Assembly (NCBI GenBank): GCA_028872955.1
Contig: JAGWNX010000001.1
Span: 43,281 to 107,280, forward strand
DNA: 64,000 bases
DNA from: Acidobacteriota bacterium
Lineage (GTDB): Bacteria > Acidobacteriota > Terriglobia > Terriglobales > Acidobacteriaceae
Reading direction: 5' to 3'
The notes under the pieces are model-generated. The model saw nothing but the letters and a program-made list of their open reading frames with translations. It was not told where the DNA came from and ran no database searches. Below, piece by piece: positions 34,501-42,888 of the stretch. The first letter of the stretch is position 1. Each line of letters begins with the position of its first letter. The position numbers were made by a program, and so were the translations under genes.

Positions 34501-35313
34501 CTCGGCACCAAAGCCCTGCGGGCCGTGCTGGTGACGCCCCGGGGCCGGCGGATTGAAGCGCAGCCAGATGGCGATGTCCTCTTCGCGCAGCACATCGATG
34601 GCCAGCAGAACGCGGCGCATGTCCTCGCCCAGGTACTCCACCCAGCGCTCGCGGATGAAGTCGAGCTGCCCGCTCAGCGAGTCGGGGGATGCCTGCATCG
34701 GCGCAATCAGCACCTCCAGCAGGCTGCCCAGTTCGAGCGGTGGCCGCGTCGCAAAGTAGCTCTTGAACTCTGCCGTTACCTGCTTGTAGATCGTCTGCTG
34801 CTGCAGCTGTGTATCGTCAAAGAACTCGCGAAAGGGCTTGAAAGCGGGGTTGATGTTGGCAAGCCACAGCATCAGCAGCTCTTCCACGGCGGCTTCGCGG
34901 TTCGGCATGCCCTCGGTCGCGCCCTGCAGCCACTCGGCCACGGTCGTCTGCCCGCGGAAGATCGGTACATTCGGAAAACGATCGGTGAACTGACGCAGCA
35001 GACGATCCACCTCAGCCGCATTGCCGCGCGTCTCCATCCAGCGCAGAGCCTCCGGCAACACCGCCGGATCGCGGGTCTCGCGATAGCGTGCCACCATCGC
35101 GTGGTTCAACTCATCGATCAGGCCCATGGCGAACAGCGCTGCCGCGTGTACCGGCTCGTCGGCCCGCCCTTCGCGCGCACGCACCTCGTTCACCTGCTGG
35201 GCCAGCTTGCGGCAAGCGGCCAGGTTGCCAAAGATCAGATTGCCGGCATAGTTGAACAGTACGTCGTCTACCCCGTACTTCGTACGCACCGCGCGTGCAA
35301 CGTGAAACTCCAT
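31591..35313 (-). CDS. large GH13 (alpha-amylase) family protein with extra N- and C-terminal regions
   Basis: 1240 residues. About 350 N-terminal residues are helical and of unknown fold. The GH13 barrel follows: GLNGLWLIGLWERS, region I DMVPNHMG, the nucleophile Asp536 in IRFDAAMTLAKKH, acid/base Glu601 in LLAEAFW, and region IV SNPDERTA with Asp662. In region IV Pro661 replaces the usual His before the Asp. Around residues 930-1010 lies an Ala/Glu-rich low-complexity linker, and the last 200 residues form a helical domain. No signal peptide is visible, so a cytoplasmic role in maltodextrin or glycogen metabolism is likely. Substrate and linkage cannot be told from the sequence. Confidence 0.82.
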   Translation of the reverse strand: MEFHVARAVRTKYGVDDVLFNYAGNLIFGNLAACRKLAQQVNEVRAREGRADEPVHAAALFAMGLIDELNHAMVARYRETRDPAVLPEALRWMETRGNAAEVDRLLRQFTDRFPNVPIFRGQTTVAEWLQGATEGMPNREAAVEELLMLWLANINPAFKPFREFFDDTQLQQQTIYKQVTAEFKSYFATRPPLELGSLLEVLIAPMQASPDSLSGQLDFIRERWVEYLGEDMRRVLLAIDVLREEDIAIWLRFNPPAPGRHQHGPQGFGAEGFFGDEFVGFGAGRRANVSQPMQEYEAFSPDQAWMPNVVLIAKSTYVWLEQLSKKYQRHIHRLDQIPDEELAVLADRGLNGLWLIGLWERSTASQTIKRLRGQSDAVASAYSLKDYRIADDLGGKPAYEYLRSRAAAHGIRLASDMVPNHMGIDSNWVMEHPEWFLARHDSPFPSYRFEGPDLSTDHRYEIRIEDHYYDETDAAVVFQLRDRRNGEVRYVYHGNDGTTFAWNDTAQLNYSRADVREHVIQTILEVARQFPIIRFDAAMTLAKKHVQRLWFPLPGVGGSIPSRAESAMSQEEFDALMPNEFWREVVDRVAAEVPGTLLLAEAFWLLEGYFVRTLGMHRVYNSAFMNMLRDEENAKYRSYLKKTIEFDPDILKRYVNFMSNPDERTAIDQFGTGDKYFGTCTLLATLPGLPMFGHGQIEAFAEKYGMEFKRARYDEQPDEDLIRRHQWEIAPLLKRRWLFAESTNFYLYDFWNDDGHVNENVFAYSNWCGEERALVLYNNTYGSTRGTIHASVGYMDKGSGQMRQRQLSDGMRLPADDALVLAFKDTACGLIYLRRARDFDRQGYTVGLRGYQYMVLLHWHELRPTADQPWDRLCDALHGEGVYNLEEALVKLRLRPLHDALWQSLSGDVLHTLAQTAAEVATSATGKAAPAVVATAPAAAAEPAADEAAELAAVEATEGIADAVAAALAAEAGKVLDPADEAVAVIAGEAVEFYRHMVEECGCSAEPEADAALGATPEARFAARYGAGVHELLTLGALPARTLARLPAPLQRLSPAGRPVSSRAVWAPLLAWTLLKSLAASSDPVLANFDTLQLRAALAQAFGVMGMEGDDRWRAAARVRVLLRWAQSASGKARPAAWLLQESFWADGDVRWLAGVNESAGKVYVTMEQLDELVWWLTVPELLGADAATVESLLQRAAAVSDAAERAGYELPVLRKLLQRPEPGKPVLAKSAASTSPRSS

Positions 35314-35722
35314 TCCTGCCGCCTCTTTCCAAACTACGTAGAACCAAGCCTTTGGACAGGCTTTTCTTTGTCCCAGACTAGCGGTTCACTGCCTGCGCTA
35401 CAAGGCACACCGCGTGCCTGCGTATGGCCAGCTCATCCCCAGCCGCTGTCTGGTGCTACAGCCATGCACTGCTCCGCTCGGCGGACTCACAACCTATCAG
35501 ATTCCATGTCAATTGTCCCCAACTCTTTTTGGTCTAGCCAGTCGAGTGCGGGCGACGCTCCCAACGCCCGCAAACGGCTGTGTGAACGCCAGGAATCATG
35601 GACTTTTGGTGGCGGCATCGCCTGCGATCCTCAATTGACTGCATGCTGGTCCGTCCACTCGCACCCACTTCCCATATACTTCTCCTGCTGCCCTATCACC
35701 GTCGTTCGACGCAGGAGCTCTC
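35314..35722. other. divergent intergenic region between the GH13 gene and kdgD
   Basis: 409 nt without a convincing gene. It contains an inverted repeat AAGCCT-TTGGAC-AGGCTT (35346-35363) near the GH13 start, a GntR-type site TGGTCTAGCCA (35530-35540), a GC-rich hairpin GCGGGCG/CGCCCGC with a 10-nt loop (35548-35571), a -10-like TATACT (35675-35680) and an AGGAG box just before kdgD. Confidence 0.5.
35530..35540 (+). promoter_or_regulatory. candidate GntR-family operator upstream of the galactarate module
   Basis: TGGTCTAGCCA fits the TGGTnnnACCA-type dyad of FadR-subfamily GntR regulators with one deviation. It differs at a single base from the perfect palindrome core upstream of uxaE (61265-61275). 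It lies about 180 nt before kdgD. Confidence 0.45.
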
Positions 35723-36628
35723 ATGGATCCGAAACATCTCGCCCACACCATCGGCGCAGGCCTCCTTTCCTTCCCCGTTACCCACTTCACTGCCAGCCAG
35801 AGCTTTGACGAAGCACCCTACCGCCAGCACATCGACTGGCTGCTGGAGCACCAGCCCGCGGGCCTGTTTGCGGCGGGTGGCACCGGGGAGTTCTTCTCGC
35901 TCGCGCTCGACGAGTTCGCTGCCGTGGTGCGCGCTGCCGTGCAGCAGACCGCCGGTCGCGTTCCCGTGCTGGCCGGATGCGGCTACGGCACGGCTGTGGC
36001 ACAGCAGTACGCGGCCGCGGCTCAGGCTGTCGGGGCAGATGGACTGCTGTTGCTGCCGCCCTACCTGGTGAATGCCGAGCAGGAGGGCCTGCTGGCCCAC
36101 GTCAAGGCCGTCTGCGCCTCCACGTCGCTCGGCGTCATCTTCTACAACCGTGACAACGCCATCGCCAATGACGTGACCCTGGCCCGCATGTGCGACGCCT
36201 GCCCCAACCTCATCGGCTTCAAGGACGGCGTCGGCGATATCGAACTGATGACCCGCATCTACGCCCGTCTGGGCGATCGCCTGACCTACGTCGGTGGCCT
36301 GCCCACCGCGGAGACGTTTGCCCTCCCCTACCTGGAGATGGGCGTCACCACCTACTCCTCGGCCATCTTCAACTTCCTGCCGCGGTTCGCCAGCGACTTC
36401 TACGCCGCCGTGCGCCGCCGCGACCATGCCGCCGTCTACGCCAGCCTGCGCGAGTTTGTGCTGCCCTATATTGAGCTGCGCAACCGCCGCAAAGGCTATG
36501 CCGTCTCCATCGTGAAGGCCGGCATGCGGGCCGTCGGGCGCCCGGCCGGTCCGGTGCGGACTCCCCTGACCGACCTCACGGACAGCGAGCTGGAAACCCT
36601 CAAGCAATTGATCGGTGATCGTACATAA
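35723..36628 (+). CDS. kdgD: 5-dehydro-4-deoxyglucarate dehydratase
   Basis: Dehydrates and decarboxylates 5-keto-4-deoxyglucarate to alpha-ketoglutarate semialdehyde, the second step of the oxidative galactarate/glucarate route. 301 residues, a DHDPS-type class I aldolase barrel. GGTGEFFSL is the substrate-carboxylate loop, YNRDNA carries the conserved Tyr, and Lys167 in GFKDGVGD is the Schiff-base lysine. AGGAG lies just upstream of the ATG. It is first of three genes (kdgD, transporter, garD) with short gaps, a coherent galactarate operon. The final dehydrogenase to alpha-ketoglutarate is not in the window. Confidence 0.92.
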   Translation: MDPKHLAHTIGAGLLSFPVTHFTASQSFDEAPYRQHIDWLLEHQPAGLFAAGGTGEFFSLALDEFAAVVRAAVQQTAGRVPVLAGCGYGTAVAQQYAAAAQAVGADGLLLLPPYLVNAEQEGLLAHVKAVCASTSLGVIFYNRDNAIANDVTLARMCDACPNLIGFKDGVGDIELMTRIYARLGDRLTYVGGLPTAETFALPYLEMGVTTYSSAIFNFLPRFASDFYAAVRRRDHAAVYASLREFVLPYIELRNRRKGYAVSIVKAGMRAVGRPAGPVRTPLTDLTDSELETLKQLIGDRT

Positions 36629-36644
36629 GCGACTGAGAGCAAAG

Positions 36645-38000
36645 ATGATGGCGACCACCACAGCACTCTCGCCCCGACCCACCCGGGTACGCTATCTCAT
36701 GCTGGCCATGCTGTTTCTCGCCAGCACGTTCAGCTACGGAGACCGGGTCGTGCTCTCCATTGCGGGCATCTCCTTCAGCCGCGACCTGCACCTCGATCCC
36801 CTGCACATGGGCTACCTCTTCTCCGGGTTCAGCTGGGCATACGTCGCTGCCCAGTTGCCCTCCGGCGGCTTGCTGGATCGCTTTGGCACCCGGCCCGTCT
36901 ACGGGTTCAGCATCATTGCCTGGTCGCTGTGCGCGGTCTTTGCCGGTCTTGCCGGCTTTCTGGGCCCCGCGCTCGCCTTCACGGCCATCTTTGCGTTGCG
37001 CCTGCTCTCCGGTCTGGCACAGGCACCCGTCTTCCCCGGCAACGGACGCGTCGTCGCCGCCTGGTTCCCCACCCGGGAGCGCGGCACGGCCTCCGCCATC
37101 TTCAACTCCTCGCAGTACTTCGCCGTCGTGCTGTTTGCCCCAGTCATGGCGTGGATCACCCACACGCACGGATGGAAGGGTTGCTTCTGGTTCCTGGGCC
37201 TGCTGGGGCTGCTGCTGGCCCTGCTCTGGTTCCGCCTGGCAACCGATGTAGCGGGCAACCCGCGCATCAACGCCACAGAGGTCGAGCTGATCCAGCAGGG
37301 CGGCGGCCTGGGCTCCATTGGACCGGCTACCCGCGCCTCCGGCAGCGTGTCGCTCACCTGGGCCACGCTGGGCCACCTTCTGCGGAACCGGATGCTGCTC
37401 GGCATCTACCTGGGGCAGTACTGCATCGTCACGCTCACCTGGTTCTTCCTCACCTGGTTCCCTCTCTATCTCAGCCAGGCGCGCCACATGTCTCTGCTGA
37501 AGGTTGGCTTTGTCGCGACTCTGCCCGCGCTGTGCGGCTCCATTGGCGGCATCTCCGGCGGAGTCTTCTCCGACCGACTGCTGCGCCGGGGCCACTCGCT
37601 CTCCCTGGCCCGCAAGACGCCCATCATCCTGGGCATGTCACTCTCTATGACGATGATCGCCTGCAACTATCTCAACACGCAGTGGCTCATCGTCCTGCTC
37701 ATGTCCCTGGCCTTCTTTGGCAAGGGCTTCGGCGCCCTGGGCTGGACCGTCATCTCCGACACCTCGCCCCGCGGCATGATCGGCATCAACGGCAGCGTCT
37801 TCAACCTGATCGGCAACCTCGCCGGCATCACCACGCCGATTCTGATCGGCTACATCGTCCAGCGGACCGGCTCCTTCCAGTACGCCCTGCTCTTCGTCGC
37901 GGCCATGGCACTGCTGGCCATCGTCGCCTACCTGCCCATCGTCGGCACCATCCGCCGGTTGGAGCCCCAAGACATCATTCCCACGCACGCTCAGGATTGA
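36645..38000 (+). CDS. MFS transporter, glucarate/galactarate (GudP) type
   Basis: About 451 residues with 12 predicted helices. The anion:cation symporter subgroup is indicated by FLASTFSYGDRVVLSIAG in helix 1, the GGLLDRFGTRPVYG loop between helices 2 and 3, and PGNGRVVAAWFPTRERGTAS. Located between kdgD and garD, it should import galactarate or a related hexarate. ATG 36645 (or 36648) follows a GAGAGC box. The earlier ATG at 36615 lies inside kdgD. The gap to garD is 3 nt. Confidence 0.86.
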   Translation: MMATTTALSPRPTRVRYLMLAMLFLASTFSYGDRVVLSIAGISFSRDLHLDPLHMGYLFSGFSWAYVAAQLPSGGLLDRFGTRPVYGFSIIAWSLCAVFAGLAGFLGPALAFTAIFALRLLSGLAQAPVFPGNGRVVAAWFPTRERGTASAIFNSSQYFAVVLFAPVMAWITHTHGWKGCFWFLGLLGLLLALLWFRLATDVAGNPRINATEVELIQQGGGLGSIGPATRASGSVSLTWATLGHLLRNRMLLGIYLGQYCIVTLTWFFLTWFPLYLSQARHMSLLKVGFVATLPALCGSIGGISGGVFSDRLLRRGHSLSLARKTPIILGMSLSMTMIACNYLNTQWLIVLLMSLAFFGKGFGALGWTVISDTSPRGMIGINGSVFNLIGNLAGITTPILIGYIVQRTGSFQYALLFVAAMALLAIVAYLPIVGTIRRLEPQDIIPTHAQD

Positions 38001-38003
38001 CCC

Positions 38004-39554
38004 ATGCCCAACTCTCCCGCCATGCCGCTTGCCGTCCAGGTACACCCTGCCGATAACGTCGCAGTCATCGTCAATGAAGGTGGCCTGCCCAGCGGGGCCG
38101 TGCTGCCCTCCGGCGTCGTACTCACGGAGAACATCCCCGAGGCGCACAAGGTTGCGCTCACGGACATACCAGCGGGCAGCCCGGTCGTGCGCTACGGCGT
38201 GACCATCGGCACAGCGCTGCGCCACCTGCCCCGCGGCTGCTGGGTCCATGAGGAGCTGCTGGCGACGCCAACGGCTCCAGCACTGGACCACCTGCCGATC
38301 GCCACAGCCGTGCCCGCTCCGCTGCCGCCGCTGGAGGGGTACACCTTCCTCGGCTACCGGAACGACGATGGCACCGTGGGCACGCGCAACATCCTCGGCA
38401 TCACCACCACCGTGCAGTGTGTCGCAGCCACAGTCGAGTTCGCAGTCCGCCGCATCAAGGCCGAGCTGCTGCCCCGCTACGCCAACGTCGACGACGTGGT
38501 CGCCATCACCCACAACTACGGTTGCGGCATCGCCATCGGCGCACCCGGAGCCGAGATTCCCATCCGGACCCTGCGTAATCTGGCCCTGAACCCTAACCTG
38601 GGCGGCGCGCCACTGGTCGTCAGCCTGGGCTGCGAAAAGCTGCAGCCCGGTCAGTTGTTGCCCGTCAGCACGTTGCCAATCCTGAACCGCGAGCCACACA
38701 TCGTTCGCCTGCAGGATGAACAGCACCACAGCTTCGGCGACATGGTGGCCGCCATTATGCAGATGGCGGAGCGGCGGCTGATCGAGCTGAACCAACGCCA
38801 GCGGGTCGTCTGCCCAGCCTCAGACCTTGTCGTCGGCCTGCAATGCGGCGGGTCGGATGCCTTCTCCGGCGTCACCGCCAACCCTGCCGTTGGCTATGCT
38901 GCGGACCTGCTGGTGCGCGCCGGAGCAACCGTCCTGTTCTCTGAGGTGACGGAGGTGCGCGACGCCATTGACCTGCTGACCGCGCGTGCCGCCACCCCGG
39001 AGGTCGCCGCCGCTCTGATCCGCGAGATGGCCTGGTACGACGAGTACCTGGGGCGCGGCGAGGTCGATCGCTCCGCCAACCCCTCCCCGGGCAACAAGCG
39101 CGGCGGCCTGGCCAACATCGTGGAAAAGGCGATGGGCTCCATCGCAAAGGCCGGCACGACGGCCATCACCGGCGTCTACGGCCCAGGCGAGCGCGTCGCA
39201 ACGCGCGGCCTCATCTTCGCCGCCACCCCGGCCAGCGACTTCATCTGCGGCACCCTGCAACTGGCCGCAGCTATGAACATGCACGTCTTTACCACCGGGC
39301 GCGGAACGCCCTACGGCCTGGCCATGGCTCCGGTCATCAAGGTCGCCTCGCGCACCTCGCTAGCCAACCGTTGGAGCGATCTGATCGACGTGAACGCAGG
39401 CACCATCGCCTCAGGCGAGGAGACCATTCCACAGGTTGGTGAGCGCATCTTCCAGCTCATCCTGGACGTAGCCAGCGGCCGCAAAGAGACCTGGGCCGAC
39501 CACTGGGGCCTGCACAACGAGTTCGCGCTGTTCAACCCCTCTCCGGTCACCTAG
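38004..39554 (+). CDS. garD: galactarate dehydratase (UxaA/GarD family)
   Basis: 516 residues, close to the 523 of E. coli GarD. An N-terminal SAF domain ([20 protein letters not shown] onwards) is followed by the dehydratase domain. Key stretches are [39 protein letters not shown] with a metal-binding His/Cys, LGCEKLQ, and [19 protein letters not shown] near residue 280. Altronate dehydratase (UxaA) has the same fold. Galactarate is preferred because the gene shares an operon with kdgD, whose substrate is the product of galactarate dehydration. Ends 12 nt before the convergent amidohydrolase gene. Confidence 0.86.
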   Translation: MPNSPAMPLAVQVHPADNVAVIVNEGGLPSGAVLPSGVVLTENIPEAHKVALTDIPAGSPVVRYGVTIGTALRHLPRGCWVHEELLATPTAPALDHLPIATAVPAPLPPLEGYTFLGYRNDDGTVGTRNILGITTTVQCVAATVEFAVRRIKAELLPRYANVDDVVAITHNYGCGIAIGAPGAEIPIRTLRNLALNPNLGGAPLVVSLGCEKLQPGQLLPVSTLPILNREPHIVRLQDEQHHSFGDMVAAIMQMAERRLIELNQRQRVVCPASDLVVGLQCGGSDAFSGVTANPAVGYAADLLVRAGATVLFSEVTEVRDAIDLLTARAATPEVAAALIREMAWYDEYLGRGEVDRSANPSPGNKRGGLANIVEKAMGSIAKAGTTAITGVYGPGERVATRGLIFAATPASDFICGTLQLAAAMNMHVFTTGRGTPYGLAMAPVIKVASRTSLANRWSDLIDVNAGTIASGEETIPQVGERIFQLILDVASGRKETWADHWGLHNEFALFNPSPVT

Positions 39555-39566
39555 AGGGGCCATCGC

Positions 39567-40493
39567 CTACAGCCCAAATGGCCACACGCGCTGCACGGTT
39601 CCGTGCAGGATGTCGTTCCTCTCCTGCCTGCTCAGAAAGCCCAGGTGGTCGCGGTACAGCGCCACCGCCTGGGCGTAGCTCAGGCTATTGCGCGAGACGG
39701 GCCAATCCGTGCCCCACATCAGCCGATGTGCGCCAAACACGTCAACCAATCGTTTGATCTGCTCCAGGGCGTCGGGGTACGGGTACGGCAGCCGCGAGAC
39801 ACTCCAGGCATGCGAGAGCTTGACAAAAACATGAGGATAGCGAGCCATCGTCAACAAAAGATGCAGCTTATCTTCCTGCCCGGTTGCGACATCCGCCATG
39901 TGGTCGATCACGACCGTCAGCCCCGGATTCTGGTCCAGCAGCGGAACCACATCGGGCAGACGGGTCGCCGGCAGCAGCAACGTCATGGGCACGCGCAGCT
40001 GGGCACAGCGTCGCCAGAGCGGTGCCATTAGCGGACTGCGGATCCAGTCTCCTGCAGGCCCGGCGGCCGGGCTCAGGCGCACGCCGTGAAAGCCGTCCTC
40101 TTCCGTCAGACGGCTGAGCGTATCGGGCGCGGCAGGGTCCTCCGGGTTTACCCGGCAGACCCCGGCAAACTGCCCCGGGTAGCGCCGCAGCACGTTGGCC
40201 AGATAGCGATTGTCCCACTTGTAGTGGATCACCTGAATCAGCACGGTGCGTGCCACGCCGTTGCGGCGCATCAGGCCCAGCAAGGCCTCTGCCGACGCAT
40301 CCACATCCGGCACATTGGCACCGGCGGCAAATGGGAACACCGCATCCCGCTTCCAGACGTGAACATGGGAATCAATCAGCAGAGGCGAAACCGCGGCCTC
40401 GACCCGCGCCAAACCTGCGGCAAATGGCAGTGCAGCCAGCCCCTGCATAAGCCTGCGCCGCGAGATGCAGTGGGTGTCAACTGTCTGAGACAA
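39567..40493 (-). CDS. exported amidohydrolase-2 family protein, possible sugar lactonase
   Basis: About 308 residues. TTG 40493 is chosen because AGGAGG lies 7 nt before it, and it gives a short N-terminus with a Tat-type signal (SRRRLMQGLAALPFAAG). The longer ATG start at 40532 has no ribosome-binding site. The metal-dependent hydrolase barrel shows DSHVHVWKRD, GFHGVRLSPAAG, VIDHMAD and WGTDWPVSRN. Relatives include galactarolactone and fuconolactone hydrolases. Beside the galactarate operon, a role in opening an aldaro- or aldonolactone is a sensible but unproven guess. Confidence 0.75.
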   Translation of the reverse strand: MSQTVDTHCISRRRLMQGLAALPFAAGLARVEAAVSPLLIDSHVHVWKRDAVFPFAAGANVPDVDASAEALLGLMRRNGVARTVLIQVIHYKWDNRYLANVLRRYPGQFAGVCRVNPEDPAAPDTLSRLTEEDGFHGVRLSPAAGPAGDWIRSPLMAPLWRRCAQLRVPMTLLLPATRLPDVVPLLDQNPGLTVVIDHMADVATGQEDKLHLLLTMARYPHVFVKLSHAWSVSRLPYPYPDALEQIKRLVDVFGAHRLMWGTDWPVSRNSLSYAQAVALYRDHLGFLSRQERNDILHGTVQRVWPFGL

Positions 40494-40547
40494 CTGCTGG
40501 CCTCCTGCGCACCAGTGCGCAGGAGCCATCATCGCACGGGCGCGCGG

Positions 40548-41135
40548 CTACTCCTTGCTCTGCAACTGCCCGGCCAGCACTAGGTCAATGGCGACCTGTT
40601 TCTCTACCTTAATCATCAGCGTGCTTGGGTCCTTCAGACCCCAGGCTACATACGGCACCGGAAAGCTGCCCACAGCTTTGCACTGCGTGCCCTCGACGTG
40701 CACCTGCATCGGCACGGTAATCTCATGCGACGAGCCCAGGATTGTGAACATCCCCACCACTTCGATCTTTCCATCGCCGGAGGCGGGCAGCGTGCCTTTG
40801 AAGCGACGCGGCGCAAAGGTTACGGTGGAGAACGACGGAGCCTTCAGCTCCTCGTCCGTCATCCGATGGTCGCGGATGCTGTTGCCGCTCACACCGCTGC
40901 GGGCGTCCACCACAATCATCCCCCCCATGGCGTTCCCGTCCGGGGCAAAGGTGATCTCTGACGGCTGCAGCCGGAAGGTTCCATGCACCGTGTGCAGCAC
41001 GTCCACCAGGGTAAAGTGCACCTCGCTCTTGGCAGGATCAATACGGTAGACATTCTCTGCCTGTGCGGCAGTCGCAGCCATGGTCCATGCCAACGCTGCA
41101 GTCGCCAGGCCAGTCCAGATCTTCCTTGCAATCAT
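40548..41135 (-). CDS. YceI-family periplasmic lipid-binding protein
   Basis: 195 residues, signal peptide ending AAQAE. The YceI lipocalin-like barrel is seen in YRIDPAKSEVHFTLVDVLHTVHGTF, MGGMIVVDARSGVSGNSIRDHRM and VGMFTILGSSHEITVPM. Family members bind isoprenoids or other amphiphiles in the periplasm. It sits 39 nt downstream of an FAD-dependent geranylgeranyl-reductase-like gene on the same strand, a meaningful partner if the ligand is an isoprenoid quinone or polyprenol. Confidence 0.85.
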   Translation of the reverse strand: MIARKIWTGLATAALAWTMAATAAQAENVYRIDPAKSEVHFTLVDVLHTVHGTFRLQPSEITFAPDGNAMGGMIVVDARSGVSGNSIRDHRMTDEELKAPSFSTVTFAPRRFKGTLPASGDGKIEVVGMFTILGSSHEITVPMQVHVEGTQCKAVGSFPVPYVAWGLKDPSTLMIKVEKQVAIDLVLAGQLQSKE

Positions 41136-41174
41136 GCTCTGCTCTCCGTCTTCTTTGGATGTATCCCGACGGCG

Positions 41175-42287
41175 TTAAGCCGTCAGCAAACCTGCTCCCA
41201 GCCGCAACAAGCCGGTCTCACCCAACAGCCTTAGCGGCACGTGTCCTACGTGAACCTGCATCATCCGGGCAAACAACGCGGGCTTGCGGGTCAGCGCGCG
41301 CAGCACCTGCCTGCGCACCAGCCGCTGACGATCCATCATCAGCATGCCCTGCGACATGAACCGCGGCAGTTGCCCAATCTGGCGGTGGGCCGCCTGGTAG
41401 CGGCTCAAGTCGCCTGCCACCATCGCCTCAGCCAGGGCTACAGCCTGGCGAAATCCGATTGCCATGCCCTCGCCCGTAATCGCATCCACAGAGCCTGAGG
41501 CATCGCCAATCAGTGCGACTTGACCACGCGCCACACTGCGAAGCTGCTTGACCAGGGAGACGGCACCGCGCGGCGTATCACTCGCGGCAACCCCTGCCAG
41601 GCGGCTGGCCAACTCTGGAAAGTGTGCCAACGCCTCGGCGACGGAACTGAACTTCTCCCGCGCCAGAAACGCCACACAGATCTCATCGTGCGCAACGGGA
41701 GTCACATACGCCTGCCCCTTGTCACACCAGTACACCTCAACAAAGCTCGACCACGGCTGCACCGCAAAGTGCTGGCGCAGACCGATGCGCTGGCTGCTGA
41801 GCTTGCCCGCCTCCAGGCCCGCCCACCGACGCACGCGAGACTGATGGCCGTCGGCACCCACAATCCATCGCGCCCGCACCTCAGCCCCCGGCATCGCCAG
41901 ACGATCCCCCTCCACGCTGCGAACCACCGTGCGCCAGCGAAAGCTCACGCCGGCACGCTCCGCATGCTCCAGCAACAAAGGATGCAGCACCGTGCGCCGG
42001 ACACCGCGGCCAACTCCATCCGGAAACTTCGCCTCGGCCACCTTGCCTCGCTCCACAAAGCGGATGCCGTGAAACTCCGCCGAGGGCACGCCATCCAGGC
42101 TCACGCCCAGCTGCGCCAGCGCGGCAATGGAGTCCGGCATCAAGCCCTCGCCACAGGCCTTGTCAATCGGCGGAGCGGAACCATCGGCCACGACAACACG
42201 CATTCCGGCTCGCGCTGCTGCCAACGCGGCCGCTACCCCCGCTGGACCAGCTCCCACGACAAAGACATCGGTGCTACTGCTCTGCAA
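41175..42287 (-). CDS. FAD-dependent oxidoreductase, geranylgeranyl-reductase / tryptophan-halogenase-like superfamily
   Basis: About 370 residues from TTG 42287. That start has GGAGG 6 nt before it. The open frame runs to another TTG at 42317, but that would place an operator 2 nt from the start codon. FAD-binding motifs: VFVVGAGPAGVAAALAAARAG near the N-terminus, KACGEGLMP, and ALIGDASGSVDAITGEGMAIG near residue 270. The last is typical of lipid-reducing flavoproteins. Substrate unknown. Followed by YceI. Divergent from the BlaI repressor gene with two palindromes between them. Confidence 0.8.
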   Translation of the reverse strand: MQSSSTDVFVVGAGPAGVAAALAAARAGMRVVVADGSAPPIDKACGEGLMPDSIAALAQLGVSLDGVPSAEFHGIRFVERGKVAEAKFPDGVGRGVRRTVLHPLLLEHAERAGVSFRWRTVVRSVEGDRLAMPGAEVRARWIVGADGHQSRVRRWAGLEAGKLSSQRIGLRQHFAVQPWSSFVEVYWCDKGQAYVTPVAHDEICVAFLAREKFSSVAEALAHFPELASRLAGVAASDTPRGAVSLVKQLRSVARGQVALIGDASGSVDAITGEGMAIGFRQAVALAEAMVAGDLSRYQAAHRQIGQLPRFMSQGMLMMDRQRLVRRQVLRALTRKPALFARMMQVHVGHVPLRLLGETGLLRLGAGLLTA

Positions 42288-42318
42288 ACCCAACCTCCGG
42301 CGAATGGACGCTCGCAAA

Positions 42319-42334
42319 TCTTAGACGCTTAAGA
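42319..42334. promoter_or_regulatory. operator copy 1 of the BlaI-type repressor region
   Basis: TCTTAGACGCTTAAGA: arms TCTTA/TAAGA around 6 nt. It shares its 16-bp length, the TCTTAG left arm and the TAAGA end with copy 2. It lies 32 nt upstream of the flavoprotein start. Confidence 0.5.
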
Positions 42335-42365
42335 CACCACTTAGGATATCACTTTACATCTGAAT

Positions 42366-42381
42366 TCTTAGAGCACTAAGA
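42366..42381. promoter_or_regulatory. operator copy 2 of the BlaI-type repressor region
   Basis: TCTTAGAGCACTAAGA: perfect 6-bp arms TCTTAG/CTAAGA around AGCA. Its start is 47 bp from that of copy 1, and it ends about 91 nt before the blaI GTG. Two like sites in a divergent promoter region next to the repressor gene suggest autoregulation and control of the flavoprotein-yceI pair. Confidence 0.55.
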
Positions 42382-42471
42382 TTAGGCAAAAGTTGCGTGG
42401 ACTTCGCTGCGACTTTTGCGGTACATCGAAATGGTAGGCTGGTAGTCAATCCTATTTACCAGGATACGAAC

Positions 42472-42888
42472 GTGAGCCTCTTGAAACTGAAGAAACCGAC
42501 ACTCCCGACCCCGGCTGAGAGCCGCCTGCTCAACGCGCTTTGGGATCTTGGCACCGGCACAGTGGAAGAGATTGTGAACTACTTCCCAGAGTCCGAGCGC
42601 CCCAACTACAAGACCACCCACACGCTGCTCCGCATCATGGAGTCGAAGAACTATCTTCGGCATACCACGCGCGGCAAGGTCTTCATCTTTGAGCCGATCG
42701 TCGCACGCAACGAGATTGCACAGGCGTCCGTACAGTCGTTGCTGCGCCAGAACTTCGGTGGGTCGGCGAGCGGGCTGCTGGTGAACCTTCTGGAGACGCA
42801 GTCGCTCAAGTCCAGCGACCTCGAGAAGATGGAAGACCTCATTCGCACCTATCGGCTGAATCGCTCCGCGCAGGAGCACGCGGAATGA
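42472..42888 (+). CDS. BlaI/MecI/CopY-family transcriptional repressor
   Basis: About 138 residues from GTG 42472 (AGGA 7 nt upstream). Winged-helix domain: PTPAESRLLNALWDLGTGTVEEIVNYFP, then YKTTHTLLRIMESKNYLRHTTRGKVFIFEP, with the usual dimerisation tail. Such repressors are inactivated by proteolysis after the partner M56 sensor senses a signal. An upstream ATG at 42397 adds 25 residues lacking family likeness. Its stop overlaps the next gene by ATGA, fixing it as a two-gene sensor-repressor unit. Confidence 0.9.
   Translation: MSLLKLKKPTLPTPAESRLLNALWDLGTGTVEEIVNYFPESERPNYKTTHTLLRIMESKNYLRHTTRGKVFIFEPIVARNEIAQASVQSLLRQNFGGSASGLLVNLLETQSLKSSDLEKMEDLIRTYRLNRSAQEHAE

Noticed and set aside
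35346..35369. AAGCCT-TTGGAC-AGGCTT followed by TTCTTT as a + strand terminator.
   Set aside because: Only a 6-bp stem with moderate GC, and no + strand gene ends within 3.7 kb. More likely an operator-like repeat or chance near the GH13 promoter.
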